From assembly GCA_013115145.1 (NCBI GenBank), contig JAAPAO010000060.1, positions 1 through 64,000 of the forward strand: DNA of 64,000 nt, given 5' to 3'. The notes beneath the pieces are model-generated. The model saw nothing but the letters and a program-made list of their open reading frames with translations, had not been told where the DNA came from and ran no database searches. The stretch is from Perkinsus chesapeaki (Eukaryota > Perkinsozoa > Perkinsida > Perkinsidae). The translations under genes and the position numbers were made by a program. Within the stretch, counting starts at the first letter, position 1, and every line of letters begins with the position of its first letter. Positions 53,501-64,000 of this stretch are shown piece by piece.

Positions 53501-54568
53501 CTGTTGGCTGTGGCTATTCATTGACTCCTTTAACACAAGGCGCATTTGGTACAACACCAAAGTAATAATAACAAAGGACTGAAGTCCTCATGCTAGAAGT
53601 AGGCCCCGTCGGAGGGGCAAAGCTGAACTGGGAGTTGTGTCGAAGACTAGACTGCCATTTCGAGTGCTTGCGCCTGGAACAACTTCACTGTTTTACGATC
53701 TGGGAATGGTGACTAACCTCGAACTATCGTACTCGCTTTGGAGGGCACGAAGCTCAAATACTTCTCGTGGACATTTGCAGTACGCTTTGGCCTATCACGG
53801 GACATAACTAGGTCCTCCAGAGTAGCAGATATACCTGCCATATTGGTCGAACCATCCATCGAAGGTGCTCACTGCTGAACCGTGGACACTGGAGACACTC
53901 AACGAGCGCCTGATAATGATACAAATTAAATAAAATAATCCTCGGTAGCTGAATTGGACATCAGCAGACAGAAGGACCCGAACGTGTTTTCGGATGGTCT
54001 CACTTTTTCGATCGAGGTTGCCGCTCCATCAAATGTGTGTATCGGCTTTTCTCATTGGCAGCTAACCTATAAGCGTGAATGCGTACCCCTCCTATCACCC
54101 CCTCTTACTGATGAATCCTATGCCGTATACCATCCAGTTCGGCCTGCATTCTGGTAATCCGAGACACTTCATGTTTATACTCCGGCACCTATAGAAAGCA
54201 GCTACACGTCGACTGTTGGGTGGAAAGTGCCAGGGTTGATTAACGATCCCATGGGTGCGATGATGGCTACCTGCTCCGGGTCTACTGGCGTCTCGCGGTA
54301 GTCAACGCTTCCCGGTTGCATGCTCATAGTAACAGCGACCTACATCAGCAGAGTTAGCGTTGTGTTGGTGGACACCTCAGGACTTAGTACTATCATAACC
54401 TTCTGATTGCGAGTTGATACGTCACAGTGGTGTCTAATTATCTTGTTGAACTCGGCTGAAGCTGCCTTCTGTTTGCTCAAGCCATCCTGCTCTTTAGCGT
54501 ATAGAGTCCTAAGCCATAACTATTATCTAAGTATCACCTTGTATATCAACTATGCGTCCGTGAGACAT
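50580..54568 (-). CDS. Long coiled-coil protein
   Basis: Minus-strand exons over about 4 kb read as heptads: DGLSKQKAASAEFNKIIR (about 54415-54510), MSMQPGSVDYRETPVDPEQV, VPEYKHEVSRITRMQAELDG, EVFELRALQSEYDSS (about 53725), EMRLRIQGLEEELHALRSS, WWQKLEESEARRQELHDEIV, AVLQKRVNELQEEVHKVKSE, LKAAQQRADGLEAELKQKDR, NNRMRAEADTYSSHLASLEP, LRNEKAELVDEIHSLRKMLQ, ESRERAADLIKVGSLNRHV and DKWQRLASSRDLQIKELQKK. The end is less coiled (GTVIGTAHVINLMYRLFGLV, FEQWKHRLTLEGGIGTVVSF) and stops at TAA 50580-50582. An internal ATG at 53862 (MDGSTNMAGISATLEDLV) is an alternative start, so two genes are possible. A structural or tethering role is inference. Confidence 0.65.
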
Positions 54569-55052
54569 TGTAGTCTAAAACAGTTGGGTTAACTACTTCA
54601 ACGAAATTAGGGCGCATTCGATGGTCAGTCCCCCTGTCCAATAAAGCAATTCTGGGATTCAGAATCGATTCCAGCGTCGCATTTTACGTGTGAAAAGCAG
54701 TTCTGCTCTCATTTCAAAATCGGTATATTGATCGACCCCAGTAAGTATCTTGCGCTGCTGCTGTCTGTATGACACCCTCCTTCTTTGAAGCATTACCTTA
54801 TCTCAGAAAGGTTAGGGCTTGACTTGCATCCGCTCAATAGACTTCCCAATCTCTTACACCGAGGTTGGAATGCCATTTCGATTAAACGTCAACAACAAAG
54901 ACAACAAGGGGAACGTGAACGGGAACAGGGCCACCAACTTGAGCATCTTGAGTTTTCTCAACGGCTTCGCGCGGCGCAAGTTCTTTTCCGTGGCAGCGAT
55001 TGCAGAACGGTGGCCAAAATAGTAGCGCAACGATCAGGGCTCGCTACGTGCT
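54569..55052. other. Divergent intergenic region
   Basis: Coiled-coil gene (-) and membrane-protein gene (+) start outward. A 50-codon frame from the ATG at 54870 (MPFRLNVNNKDNKGNVNGN) has an Asn-rich start and could be an upstream exon, but no clean donor joins it to the next exon. Confidence 0.4.
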
Positions 55053-56872
55053 ATGTTATGCAGCCATTTTACTCATTTCATCGTGGCGTCCTCGTTTGAG
55101 ACCGACGAGGGTATCGTATACGAGAACCATCCACGGACGGTAAGTCAATTCAAGGTTTTTCTGCTGTGCTCACCTCTTCAAGTGCTGTGCCTCACCTGGT
55201 TAACCTTTATTTCGGTTAATACTTCGGCTGCGGGGGCTGGATACATTTTGGCGAGTACCCCCCTTCTTGCAGGCCTCCGCTGATGTAGTTTACGACTACG
55301 ATCCGCCGAGGAATGAGGCACAGGCTGTCTGTCAGGGCAGAGCGCGACGATTTGAGTTACAGAAAGACAATCTAGCTAGAAGGTCACAGGAAAGTAACTT
55401 GGCGATTGCTTGCATATTGCTAGCAGCAGCGATCAACTGTTTCGTGAACCTATCGATGGTTTTGAAGGAGAAATAGGCAGTCTAATTCCTGTTGCTCAGA
55501 TGGGCCTTTTCGGCCGTTGACACTACCTGTTTATTGGAACAGAACTAGCGATGTGGCAGACTATGAAGAAGATTCAGGAACGCAGTTCTCCACTCCCGGT
55601 GACTTGTCAGTCAGAAAGGAGAGAGAGCCAGTGAGTCTACTCGAAAGACGATAGTACTGGACTTCCTTGCAGGTGGAGGAGAGAGCTACAGACAGAACTA
55701 ACGACTGCCCGGAGATCCACGATGATGGTGATGATCGGAGCCGGGATGCACTGAACGCAACCGATGGCGGAGGGAACTTAGTGGATACAAATGATGGAGG
55801 CGATTCGTTCTGGAAAGGATGGTGCGGCTCGTTGGTAGTATCATCGCTAAAGCCCCAGTGCGGTTTTGTGGAGAATTGGTCTCTCAGTTTCCCTTCTGCA
55901 TAATGCGTATGAAATAATGCCTTCAGAACGGTGCTTGCATTTGAGGGCCTTGTAATGCCTCTCATGGAGTGCCCACCTATACTGCATGCCTGAGGTGTTC
56001 ACGAATGTGTCATTTATCAGCTCTAAGCTCGGCAAAGTGCATTGAGGCGCTGTGTTGATTAAAATCCGTCGATCACCTCCACTAAGTGCCCATGATTCGG
56101 GCTCTGGAACCTGGTAGCTTCTGCGGCGTCTGCAGCCGTGAATCTGCAAGTTTGCCCCTTTGGCGTGGTCCTTTTAATGTCTAATGTGAATGTTCTTTCT
56201 AACCTCGGCGGGATAGTGTTTGCCGAGGTTATTGCAAAGGATCTCAAGAGGCAATTCAGCGAGCCTCGGATCAATCCTTCTATGCAAGGCGGAGAGTGGT
56301 AATTTAGAAATTTTGGGAAGCGGAATGGTAAACAGTATAGTTCTTTGTCTAACTCAGGTTCGCTAACGGCGGCAAACATTTCGATTGCACTTTCAAAGCG
56401 CAGGAGCCGAAATCCCTTAGTGTTAGTTGCTTCAGGATATCAAGGACCGGTCAGCCCGTCCTGGTCGATACGAGTCAAGCCCGTAATAATCAGCCACTTG
56501 AGCCTATTGGAGCACTATGGCTGGCTAATGAACAGGTTCTGGCGGTAAGTCATTAGCTCCGAATAGCCCCTACGGATACGATCTGGCGCGGAAGCGACGC
56601 TCAGAAGTGCGGAGGAATATAAGGAGAGGGGACTTGTCTAACTTGCTCGATGTACCGTGGGGCAGTTCACCTTTTTTTTGCTTATTCGGTGTGCTCAGCT
56701 TTTGCAGAATGCGGAGCTTGATCAACTTCGGGGAGCGTTACCTCCTCCTCGGAAGAATATGAGTCGAATTGGGGAGCTAGATGAGTGGCCGGCGTGGGAT
56801 CGGTCTCTCCAATACATGGGCAAAGATGGGCAACGGCCTAGCTTGAAGAGGTCACTATCCTCATATTCGTGA
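55053..56872 (+). CDS. Unrecognised single-pass membrane protein
   Basis: Exon 1 (55053-55139, ending NHPRT) joins in phase 0, over a 133-nt intron, to an exon from 55273. That exon reads SADVVYDYDPPRNEAQAVCQ, a basic stretch, then a membrane helix (LAIACILLAAAINCFVNL). Further plus-strand exons are protein-like: PLTLPVYWNRTSDVADYEED, a Glu/Asp-rich region with NAT and NRT sequons, NLGGIVFAEVIAKDLKRQF (about 56195), FANGGKHFDCTFKAQEP with QPLEPIGALWLANEQ (56363-56544), LARKRRSEVRRNIRRGDLSN, and a last exon ending SLKRSLSSYS at TGA 56870-56872. Several junctions are unresolved, so two genes are possible. Type II topology with a luminal domain is inference. Confidence 0.45.
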
Positions 56873-58599
56873 TCATGGACTCTGACGTACCTTTTGTGAG
56901 TCTTACCTTGTGTGGCAGTATCAATACTTAGGGTAGCCGGCGGATCATAGTGTGATTCGAAGAGCGATGAGTCGAAAAGTGCTCTGATGATCACGCTAAT
57001 CTCGCACACAATGCACAACATGCTTGAAGTCTCATATTTCCAGACGCCGCAGTTGTTCTGAATCAAGTTTCGTCCTTCCTGTTCACGCCGTATGCCACGA
57101 TAGCTACACATTACGAACAGACCTGTATCATCCCGATCACGGTCAGCACCACGCAAATCATGTATCGGATTTGCAGGAAATATTGAACCACTCACTTTCC
57201 CAGAATGAGCAGATACTAATCCAACACCCCAAGCTTCCAGTCGCTGGACATCATATACACACAAGAATGCTAGTATAATAGACCGGTTGAGCACCTGCCA
57301 AATCACTTGCGAGGAATCATTCATTCCAAATAGATTCTGCGCATTCCTGAGATTAGGTTGAATCGGCGGGTTAGGCCCTAGCTATATCAAACTGTGCGAG
57401 ATCAACCATGGCAGGGCCGGTATCGGTGGTCTTAGTGGGATAGTGGTCGTTTGGTGGCTTCGATCATGGTAATCAGAACTGCTACGAACATCATTCTCAC
57501 GAGGAGTCCCATTCACTTTTTCTTAATCAGTTTCGTGATTCACGGAACTTTTCCTATTCGAAGAACTTGATTCGGGACCCGAATGTCGGGTTATTCTCTA
57601 AACCATTTTCAGCTCGAGTTAGAAAGTTGTTACATCACTTCAAAAGAGTACCCTAATTTTATGATTGCCAATGTTCAACTTGAATCAAAAAGTTTTAATA
57701 TGAAGTTTCCAAGTCAGAATCAAGAACTCCCAAATTCAATTAAATAGTTCTTAGTAGTAATTCAATTCATAAAGGCTTCCGTTTGACCTTCTACAATGTA
57801 GAATCTACATTGAAACAGTACGAGGCCCGAATTGAAAACTAAAATCCGTCAAAAAGAGCCGACCTCAATTTCAACCCAACATATTAATCAATAGAATCGC
57901 ATTGAGAATATTGATCCCATGCAGTACGTGTATGAGGCATGCGATCACGTTCTTCAACCATATCTGAAGACGCGGAAGTTGTAGATGAATTGAGTCGATC
58001 AGCTTATACATCGATGGCTGATGATGGGTTTCGTTGAATATATAATATCTTATCAAAGCCTTGAGCAGGACCCAAGAATATTCTATTATCATTTCCCCAT
58101 AGGCTCCGCCGGATACGGATTAGTGTCGCGTTGAAAACATCAGAGACACGCTTCTCTCTACATCATGTAGACTACATGCTTTCCATTACACTCAGATCGC
58201 GCCTCAGCAGGTGTTTCAACTTGATACACAAATTTTGTTTCACAAAACTCAATACTGGTCAAGCAGACGACGAACAATACGACCTTCGTCAGGAAATGAC
58301 GAAGGGATTCTAAGACACTCACGGCAAGGCTGAATAACTAAAGACAGATTGACTACATAATCAATAGTGGAGATTCTATTAAACGGTGATGACTTTATCG
58401 ACTCATTAATGATTGATGAGTACTCGGAAGGTATATCCCTCTTTCAACTCATTCTAATGCCGAGTACACATCTAATACCAAATACTGTACTACAAGGTCG
58501 TCAAATACATACACTGATACTTGATACTGTAAAAGAGGTTCGACTACATAAAAAGCAAAGAGTCCATAACTATTGAGGGAATGAGATATAATAGACTCG
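56873..58599. other. 1.7-kb AT-rich intergenic region
   Basis: It consists mostly of AT-rich sequence with A/T runs. A minus-strand frame (57324-56722, 200 codons) has an N-terminal half that looks mildly protein-like, but its other half is antisense to the last exon of the preceding gene. I did not annotate it as a gene. Confidence 0.45.
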
Positions 58600-60228
58600 T
58601 CAGAAATTGACCGGGCTCGCATGCCAGAGTTCCCAACTCTCTCTCCAATCGTGAGAATAGAACCCAATATTGACCCATGCTGTTAAGAAGACTTCGGAAA
58701 CGAACGCCCAGCTATTGGCGAGATGATCGAGTGTTTCCCCTTTAATGTTTAGACCGACACCAGCGCCAGCCAGAAGGATGGATGCACTTAAACCGATTTC
58801 ACCATAGGCCGTGATCACATTTTGGGGGGCGGCAGTGATACCTAGTTTGGCATAGATAGTCGCATCAATGATGGTTCCTACAACGGGTAACTTCACACAA
58901 AATGAAACTGAGATTTTGCACTCAGCAATGAAGGTGTCCTTATCCGTATCGTCCGTAACCCTTCCTTGAATTTCAACAACAATGCTCAAGCTAACTCCTT
59001 CACCTAACTGCCATACTGTAGCAGTACCGTCAGCAATGACATCTAGTCTTAGAACACGGTCTAAGTGCTTGTCTATCACAATATCTATGTATAGCGAGGC
59101 CGCCTTGTTCTTGTCGTTCACATCATAGAACTTCATCCCAGCGCTCAAAGTGATACCCGACATAGCTGCGTTCACCTTGATAAATAAGCAGTACCGCAAA
59201 TCACTTTCACTTTTTGTTACGTTACAGCCGGATGGGTACTCGAACTTTACGAGTTGAGGTAGACGTCTCCCTCCATCATGATGAAAGAATGTATAAGTGG
59301 CCGACCCTTTTGGAACATCAAAGTAAGGGATGATGTTTTGGGCGCTGCTGCGCAAATTATCCCATGCCTTTGATGGCATCCAGTCGACGGCCATACCATC
59401 CCCAACGAAGTTTCTCTCAGACTCACATATGTGTGGGTCGTCTAGCACACCATCACATATAGTGGGAGCATCTTGATCATCAACATTTGGTACCAGCTCG
59501 AGATTCGCCGGTGTAACCTTGTACATATCATGAACACTCTTGATAGCTTCATCCACATCCAAGGAATCATTTAGAATTTGGTAGTTCGAATAGATGACTT
59601 CCTGTAGGACCTTATTATTGAAGGTATTTGAACCAATTAGCTTAACCGGCTCTTTTTCATCGATATCGGTGTAGAATGTCCAGACATTTGGGAATAGTCC
59701 GCTCGCGTACAAAGTAGTGAAGTTCGCTCCAGTATCCTTGTCAATATCGTGGGGTCCGTGCTTTATCCACTTGCGCAGCTTCTGACCAGCGACGTTGGTC
59801 TCACCCAGGTCTCTCCAATCAATATCTTTGAGGCTCGAAGCAAGCATATGGCCCAATGGATGTTGAGGCTTAGTGCTAGCGAGAGCATATGACTTATGGT
59901 TATAGAGTTGATACGTTTCAAGTCTGTCGCCCCGTTCCGCATAAGCGAAGTATTGGAACGGACGGCTGGGCATGGCCTTAATTCTGACAACACCATCCTT
60001 TGCAACCACAATATGTTCCCGCACACTGAGGGAGGCATGCTCCATACCAGGCAAAGTTAGACCATAAGTTTCCATGGCTAGAGATTTTCCACATGTGTTG
60101 GGCTTGCCCTGAGCATCTTTGGCGTCTTTGTTACAAAAAGTCGTCTTCAGCGCATGGAAAGATGCCGGTGATAGGCTCAAGACCGCGGAAGGGGTAAATG
60201 CTACGCACAAGAGAAGATAGATGGTCAT
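58600..60228 (-). CDS. Intronless secreted protein, function unknown
   Basis: A single uninterrupted 542-codon frame. The N-terminus is a signal peptide (MTIYLLLCVAFTPSAVLSLS). The mature chain has an N-terminal half with GNxFTTLYASG and DIDEKEPVKLIGSNTF, a DQDAPTICDGVLDDPHIC cysteine pair, and a C-terminal half rich in alternating hydrophobic residues (KISVSFCVKLPVVGTIIDA, GLSASILLAGAGVGLNI, WVNIGFYSHDWRESWELW), suggesting beta structure. NFT, NDS and NVT sequons are present. Neighbouring genes are split by many short introns; this one has none. No catalytic motif was recognised. A lineage-specific secreted family is likely. Confidence 0.8.
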   Translation of the reverse strand: MTIYLLLCVAFTPSAVLSLSPASFHALKTTFCNKDAKDAQGKPNTCGKSLAMETYGLTLPGMEHASLSVREHIVVAKDGVVRIKAMPSRPFQYFAYAERGDRLETYQLYNHKSYALASTKPQHPLGHMLASSLKDIDWRDLGETNVAGQKLRKWIKHGPHDIDKDTGANFTTLYASGLFPNVWTFYTDIDEKEPVKLIGSNTFNNKVLQEVIYSNYQILNDSLDVDEAIKSVHDMYKVTPANLELVPNVDDQDAPTICDGVLDDPHICESERNFVGDGMAVDWMPSKAWDNLRSSAQNIIPYFDVPKGSATYTFFHHDGGRRLPQLVKFEYPSGCNVTKSESDLRYCLFIKVNAAMSGITLSAGMKFYDVNDKNKAASLYIDIVIDKHLDRVLRLDVIADGTATVWQLGEGVSLSIVVEIQGRVTDDTDKDTFIAECKISVSFCVKLPVVGTIIDATIYAKLGITAAPQNVITAYGEIGLSASILLAGAGVGLNIKGETLDHLANSWAFVSEVFLTAWVNIGFYSHDWRESWELWHASPVNF

Positions 60229-62612
60229 TTAGTGACGAAATGACAATATTTTTGTCTAGACTTGAATAATACGATACGGTGTCGATGAAGACCACGCCGG
60301 TGGTGTGACGCCCCTTTGTCACGGCGAGCACAGGATGGACTGCGAGTTCCGTAATGAGACCCCTCACGCATTGCTTTGTAAGGGATCCACGCGCATACAG
60401 CTGCAGCAGGTAGAATGACTCGCTACAGCACACATCAAGCCGCTGGCTTGCCGACATTGTTGACAACAGTGTACTCGACCGTACCGTTCGAAATAGTAGA
60501 GCGCAGCTGTTGGCCTATGAGTGTACGGCGCAATACCTTCTGGACGGATCCCTTGTGCCAAATCAGGGCAATGCGATCCAGCGCGAAAGTTACTTAGGGC
60601 ACTCCGCGGATTTAGTCCCACAACATCTGCTAACAAATCCGCTTTCGGTGTGTTTTTGTCTTTGAATATCTGGAGGCGCTAGCCAACAGGAGAGAGCACT
60701 AACCAGTGTTGGTAAAGATCTACTCGAGATGGAGCCGGGGTCCGGGAGCCCGCGGCGCCATCGAGCATCGGGCCGCCCGATGGTCCTCGCCGCGAGGGCC
60801 TTGCCGGCATTCTTTGATCCAATGAGTGCCTCCACTTCCGCATAAGGCTCCGTTCTTGAAGAACGGTTCCTCAGAATGCCGGAAGCAGAAAGAATCACGA
60901 AAGCTCCGCATCAGGGCATAATGATCATGCGAACTTCGGGTATAATAAGAATGGCCAACTGCATCGATCAGTTTGGATGAACCAACTTCGCGCTGAAAGA
61001 GTTAGAGAGCGATACGACCCAGCTGCATGTACTGAGGTCTATCTGGTCCAAACCATATTGGCATTCGGCCCCTTGTAGCTATCGTGATAGAATGCATGAT
61101 ATACGTGCTGTCACAACACTGCTGCTGAAAATACCGGCAATTTCTAGTTCAAGTAGATGTCTGAGTATATGCTGCTTTAGTATAAGTGAGCAGAAATGAG
61201 CTGGCGCAATCGGAGTGAGACTGGCGAACCGTTCGCCAGAACGGTGGTTTGGCGCAAAGGCAATTCAGCCGGAATCTTATCTATCACCCGAATCGTAGTT
61301 TACAGTTGTATCGATTAGATTAACCAGTGGCTAGTAGCACATCAAGTGTGATACATATTATATTTTATTGTGTGGGAAGTGACACTGGGTTGATAGTAGG
61401 CCATCTAGTTTCTACCAGGAACTTTCAAGTAGTTGATCCTTAAGGATATTAACCGGGCTTGCTCGACTCTGAACATTCAGCTGTATCTCCCAAGTTTGGA
61501 GCGGTGCCGCCGGCACCTCTATGCTTTCTCATCAAAGATTTTCTTTCAATCTCTTCAAGGCTCTTACCAACAGTGTACAGTATGTTTGAGTATCTTGCAT
61601 TTGAAGACGTCTTCGAGGTTTTTTTCTGGAAGGGGGCCCGCTCCCCGGTTTTTCGTCATAACAAGCACCTATACAGTCGATGATGCACAGCATCAGAAAA
61701 ACAGTAACTGTGCGCTACGTTCTATGGCTCGTCTCGTGGTTCGTGAGACGCAGTTCACTCTGTGTCATCGTGAGATGGACCATTGATACTTATACGTCTT
61801 CGCCGAGAACAAGTAGAAGAAACAAGTAGAAGCCGATTCGGAGACGGTGCAGTCAAGCGATTCTCAAGGCGCCGGGGGCGCGAAGTCGGGTCGCCCTAAC
61901 AGATAACGGCCAAATTTGGCTGCCGGCAACTGGTGCCCTGCATTAGGGCCCCTAACAGCGCAGGCGGCCAGAAAGTTGGAGGTCTGCTTCAGCTCTCCTC
62001 TTCGAAAGCGACTCGTTTTGAACGAGTATCATCTTGCTCACTCGTAATTGCTTAACGCTTCTTGGCTTTTGCGTCGTCTTCGGATAGATTGCAGGTATTG
62101 GTGAAGCGACTGCCCTGGTCCACCACCGGTGCAACAGGGCGGTATTTTGTAGTGTTTGCGAATGGAATTAGTGAGACTACGAACTGTTGGCCTCTAGCTC
62201 GCAATAGAACGATACTGGAATCTAGGTGTTGTTCCGTTTTATATAAGTCTTAGAAAGGTTCCTTAAGTTGAAGACTGTGGTATGGACTTCCCAACCGGTA
62301 CTACAACACGGAGTATTTTCGCTTTGTATTAGTTTACTGTTACTCCCTATGCACCGCACTCTCCAAAGCATGTAGTCTGCTGCTAAGGGTTGTAGTCTTT
62401 AGTAGATCTTCCGCCGAGTATCCTCAGGTTGACCTGCGGTTCGCAAGTATCGAAGCCGGCTAGGACAGGCTAATGGTCGGCTGAATTACCTTGGCTTCTA
62501 TAGCCTTCTCAGGCGCTTTGTTTTTGCTCTTCCCAAATGGGCGTTGTGCCTTGAGTTGGTCAGTTTCAATGTAATCATCGTCGTCATTAAGTTGATTGCC
62601 TAATTTTTATTC
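60229..62612. other. 2.4-kb intergenic region with small stem-loops
   Basis: No gene supported. At least three small perfect hairpins lie here: 60850-60866 (arm CCGTTCTT, 1-nt loop), 61221-61239 (arm CTGGCGAA, 3-nt loop) and 62011-62027 (arm ACTCGTT, 3-nt loop). A GC-rich patch (60720-60810) stands out but carries no motif. Promoters for the secreted protein (-) and VPS13 (+) must lie in this region. Confidence 0.5.
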
Positions 62613-64000
62613 ATGTCTAGCAATGCTGGTAGTTCAGCGCCTGCTAGGCGTTCATCTATTCAGAATTTCATAGTTGGGTGGCTCTCTCGATATATAGATG
62701 GCTTGCAGGACGGTCAGGCTAAGATAGAACACGATCTTTGGAATGGCGAGATGACCATAGTTAACGCCAAACTGAATACTGCGGCACTGAGCAAATACAT
62801 GCGTTCGGCGAACCTTACTGAGGGTAGTGTTGGTCGGATACGCATAAAGGTGCCCTGGAGCACTCTGCTGTCGGCTAGTACAACAGTAGAAGTTGATGAA
62901 GTGAAGGTTGAACTAAGCTCGCTGGGTTTTGCGGACAGGTTGGCTAAAGCAGGTGGCAGCCTCGAAGCTCTCAGGGCCACACTGCTGCAGGATAAGAGAG
63001 ACCTTATTGACAATCTTGTTCGGGCGATGGAGCTTAAAAGGCAGTTAGATTCAGAGGAAGTTGGAACATTCACGGGTACGCTGCTGGCTGCTATGATTAA
63101 TAGTATACAGGTAATATGGTTAATTCAATGTATGATTTATGGCATATTCTTCACCTTGTCAGATTTCTATCAAAGATGTATGCGTGTCTTTCCGCGTGAA
63201 CGGGTCTGTGATAACCTTATCCCTCGGAGAGGCGTCGGTGTTGTCGTGTAACAAGGATTGGCAGGTTGGAGCTGAAACAGCAGTGGCAGGAGAGTGGTTC
63301 AAGCGCTGCGAACTTAGCAAGCTTCGAATTGATGTCGGGGTGGATTCGCCATCCAAGTCGATACCGTTACAAGCGGAGCCTCTCGATGCCACACTGCTGA
63401 TTAGCAGCACCCAGCAGAATAGAGCGATGCACTGCTCGCTGAAGGTTAACGGTGGGAAGGTTACAATTGATAGGGAGAGGGCAAATATAATGTTGAAAGT
63501 GAACAGGACTTTGCATTCAGAGGGAAAGCTTGTTAGGCAGGCTTTGTCGTCGAATATTAAGGAAGGCGATAAGGACGTCCTTAAGGCAGAGTATCAGGCG
63601 CTTCTGGCAAATGAATCCAACGAGTCTGATCGAATCGATAATATAGAGGCATTGGTCCCTGCTGTGGACTTGGCGAGATGGCGCTATGAACGGGGGCTTA
63701 CGCTGAAAAGAAAGGAATCTGAAGGGGATCAGAAGGCCCAAGTTACATCATGGTTCGCGTCTTGGGCTGGCAAGGACGAAGTCGATAAGGTGGTCGGTAA
63801 CGCGGCGAAGGGAGCTGACACTGGCCGTAAAATGCAACGTAGTGTTACTTGGAGCTTCGAGCTTACCAATGTAACCGTCGATTGCCTACAGCATGATCGT
63901 GAAGAGACTACTCCACCGGCCTTAGGGTTCGGTCTGGGCAGACTTTTCTTTAATATTGTTATTCCTAACTTATCGTCTCCCCAGGAGTTTGCTGTTGACG
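62613..64000 (+). CDS. VPS13: VPS13 N-terminus (chorein domain), runs off the window
   Basis: Exon 1 is 62613-63110 (166 codons) and exon 2 runs from 63163 past the window end, joined in phase 0 over a 52-nt intron. The start reads MSSNAGSSAPARRSS, then the chorein core: GWLSRYIDGLQDGQAKIEHD, LWNGEMTIVNAKLNTAAL, GRIRIKVPWSTLLSASTTVE and VDEVKVELSSL. These are the VPS13 pattern of a YI-GL-Q-I-LW-G-V-L motif followed by G-IG-I-L-IPW-L. Exon 2 continues VSIKDVCVSFRVNGSVITLS with the SLGEASVLS and DWQVG elements, a charged helical insert, and RSVTWSFELTNVTVDCLQHD. VPS13 bridges membranes and transfers bulk lipid at contact sites. About 445 residues of what is normally a protein of over 3000 are visible. 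Confidence 0.92.

Noticed and set aside
56722-57324. 200-codon minus-strand frame
   Set aside because: About a quarter is antisense to a plus-strand exon that closes cleanly with its neighbour. No motif, and the apparent hydrophobic start is weak.
60720-60911. GC-rich patch as rRNA or a mobile element
   Set aside because: It has no similarity I can recognise to rRNA core motifs, no terminal repeats and no transposase-like frame.
61433-61786. 117-codon plus-strand frame
   Set aside because: Composition is mixed, with no motif, no signal peptide and no splice partners. It sits in a long spacer and is likely chance.

Overview
This window is nuclear DNA of a gene-dense, intron-rich protist, most likely an alveolate close to Perkinsus. 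That placement is inference. It rests on an AP2-type transcription factor, a RAP-like mitochondrial RNA-binding protein, threonine-rich secreted mucin-like proteins, and very short GT-AG introns (about 38-60 nt) that cut most genes into many small exons. No database was searched. Exon models were built by hand from phase-consistent GT-AG junctions; where every junction phase closes, I treat the model as strong.

Layout. 1-260 is a 26-bp tandem repeat, followed by about 1.6 kb with no convincing gene. 1901-4426 holds three consecutive small secreted proteins built alike: a signal-peptide exon, one intron, then a threonine-rich exon. 4544-6272 (-) is a secreted vanin/biotinidase-type amidohydrolase. 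6812-7972 (-) is a mitochondrial prohibitin-like SPFH protein, and 8083-9093 (+) is a probable UQCC1/CBP3 chaperone for complex III. 9886-14407 (+) is a large helical-repeat protein ending in a RAP-like domain. Then come, all on +, an AKTIP/FTS E2-variant (14520-16212), the U5 snRNP factor AAR2 (16896-18059) and the ribosome-biogenesis Brix protein SSF1/PPAN (18206-20727), which carries a small mariner-like MITE in its largest resolved intron.

21121-22157 (-) is a membrane-anchored pyroglutamyl peptidase I. 22492-27242 (-) is a tandem cluster of six small membrane-anchored or secreted-type genes: four carry a complete RING-H2 finger and two have only the membrane exon with a short tail. 27898-29139 (-) is an AP2 transcription factor. 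29650-32735 (+) is the splicing factor PRP17/CDC40. 33012-35107 (+) is a FkbM-like methyltransferase-type protein. 36371-37379 and 37979-39816 (+) are a basic protein and a coiled-coil protein. 40117-43240 (-) is a TBC-domain Rab GAP with a coiled-coil tail. 44104-47546 (-) is ER GRP94, and 48276-49981 (+) is an acylated MORN-repeat protein. 50580-54568 (-) is a long coiled-coil protein, 55053-56872 (+) an unrecognised single-pass membrane protein, 58600-60228 (-) an intronless secreted 542-aa protein, and 62613 to the window end (+) the chorein N-terminus of VPS13.

Functionally this is mostly housekeeping: splicing (AAR2, PRP17), ribosome assembly (SSF1), the ER (GRP94), membrane traffic and lipid transfer (TBC GAP, FTS, VPS13) and mitochondria (prohibitin-like, UQCC1, RAP). 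Two blocks of lineage-specific surface or membrane gene families are interspersed: the mucin trio and the RING cluster. No rRNA gene, complete tRNA, CRISPR array or prokaryotic mobile element was seen.
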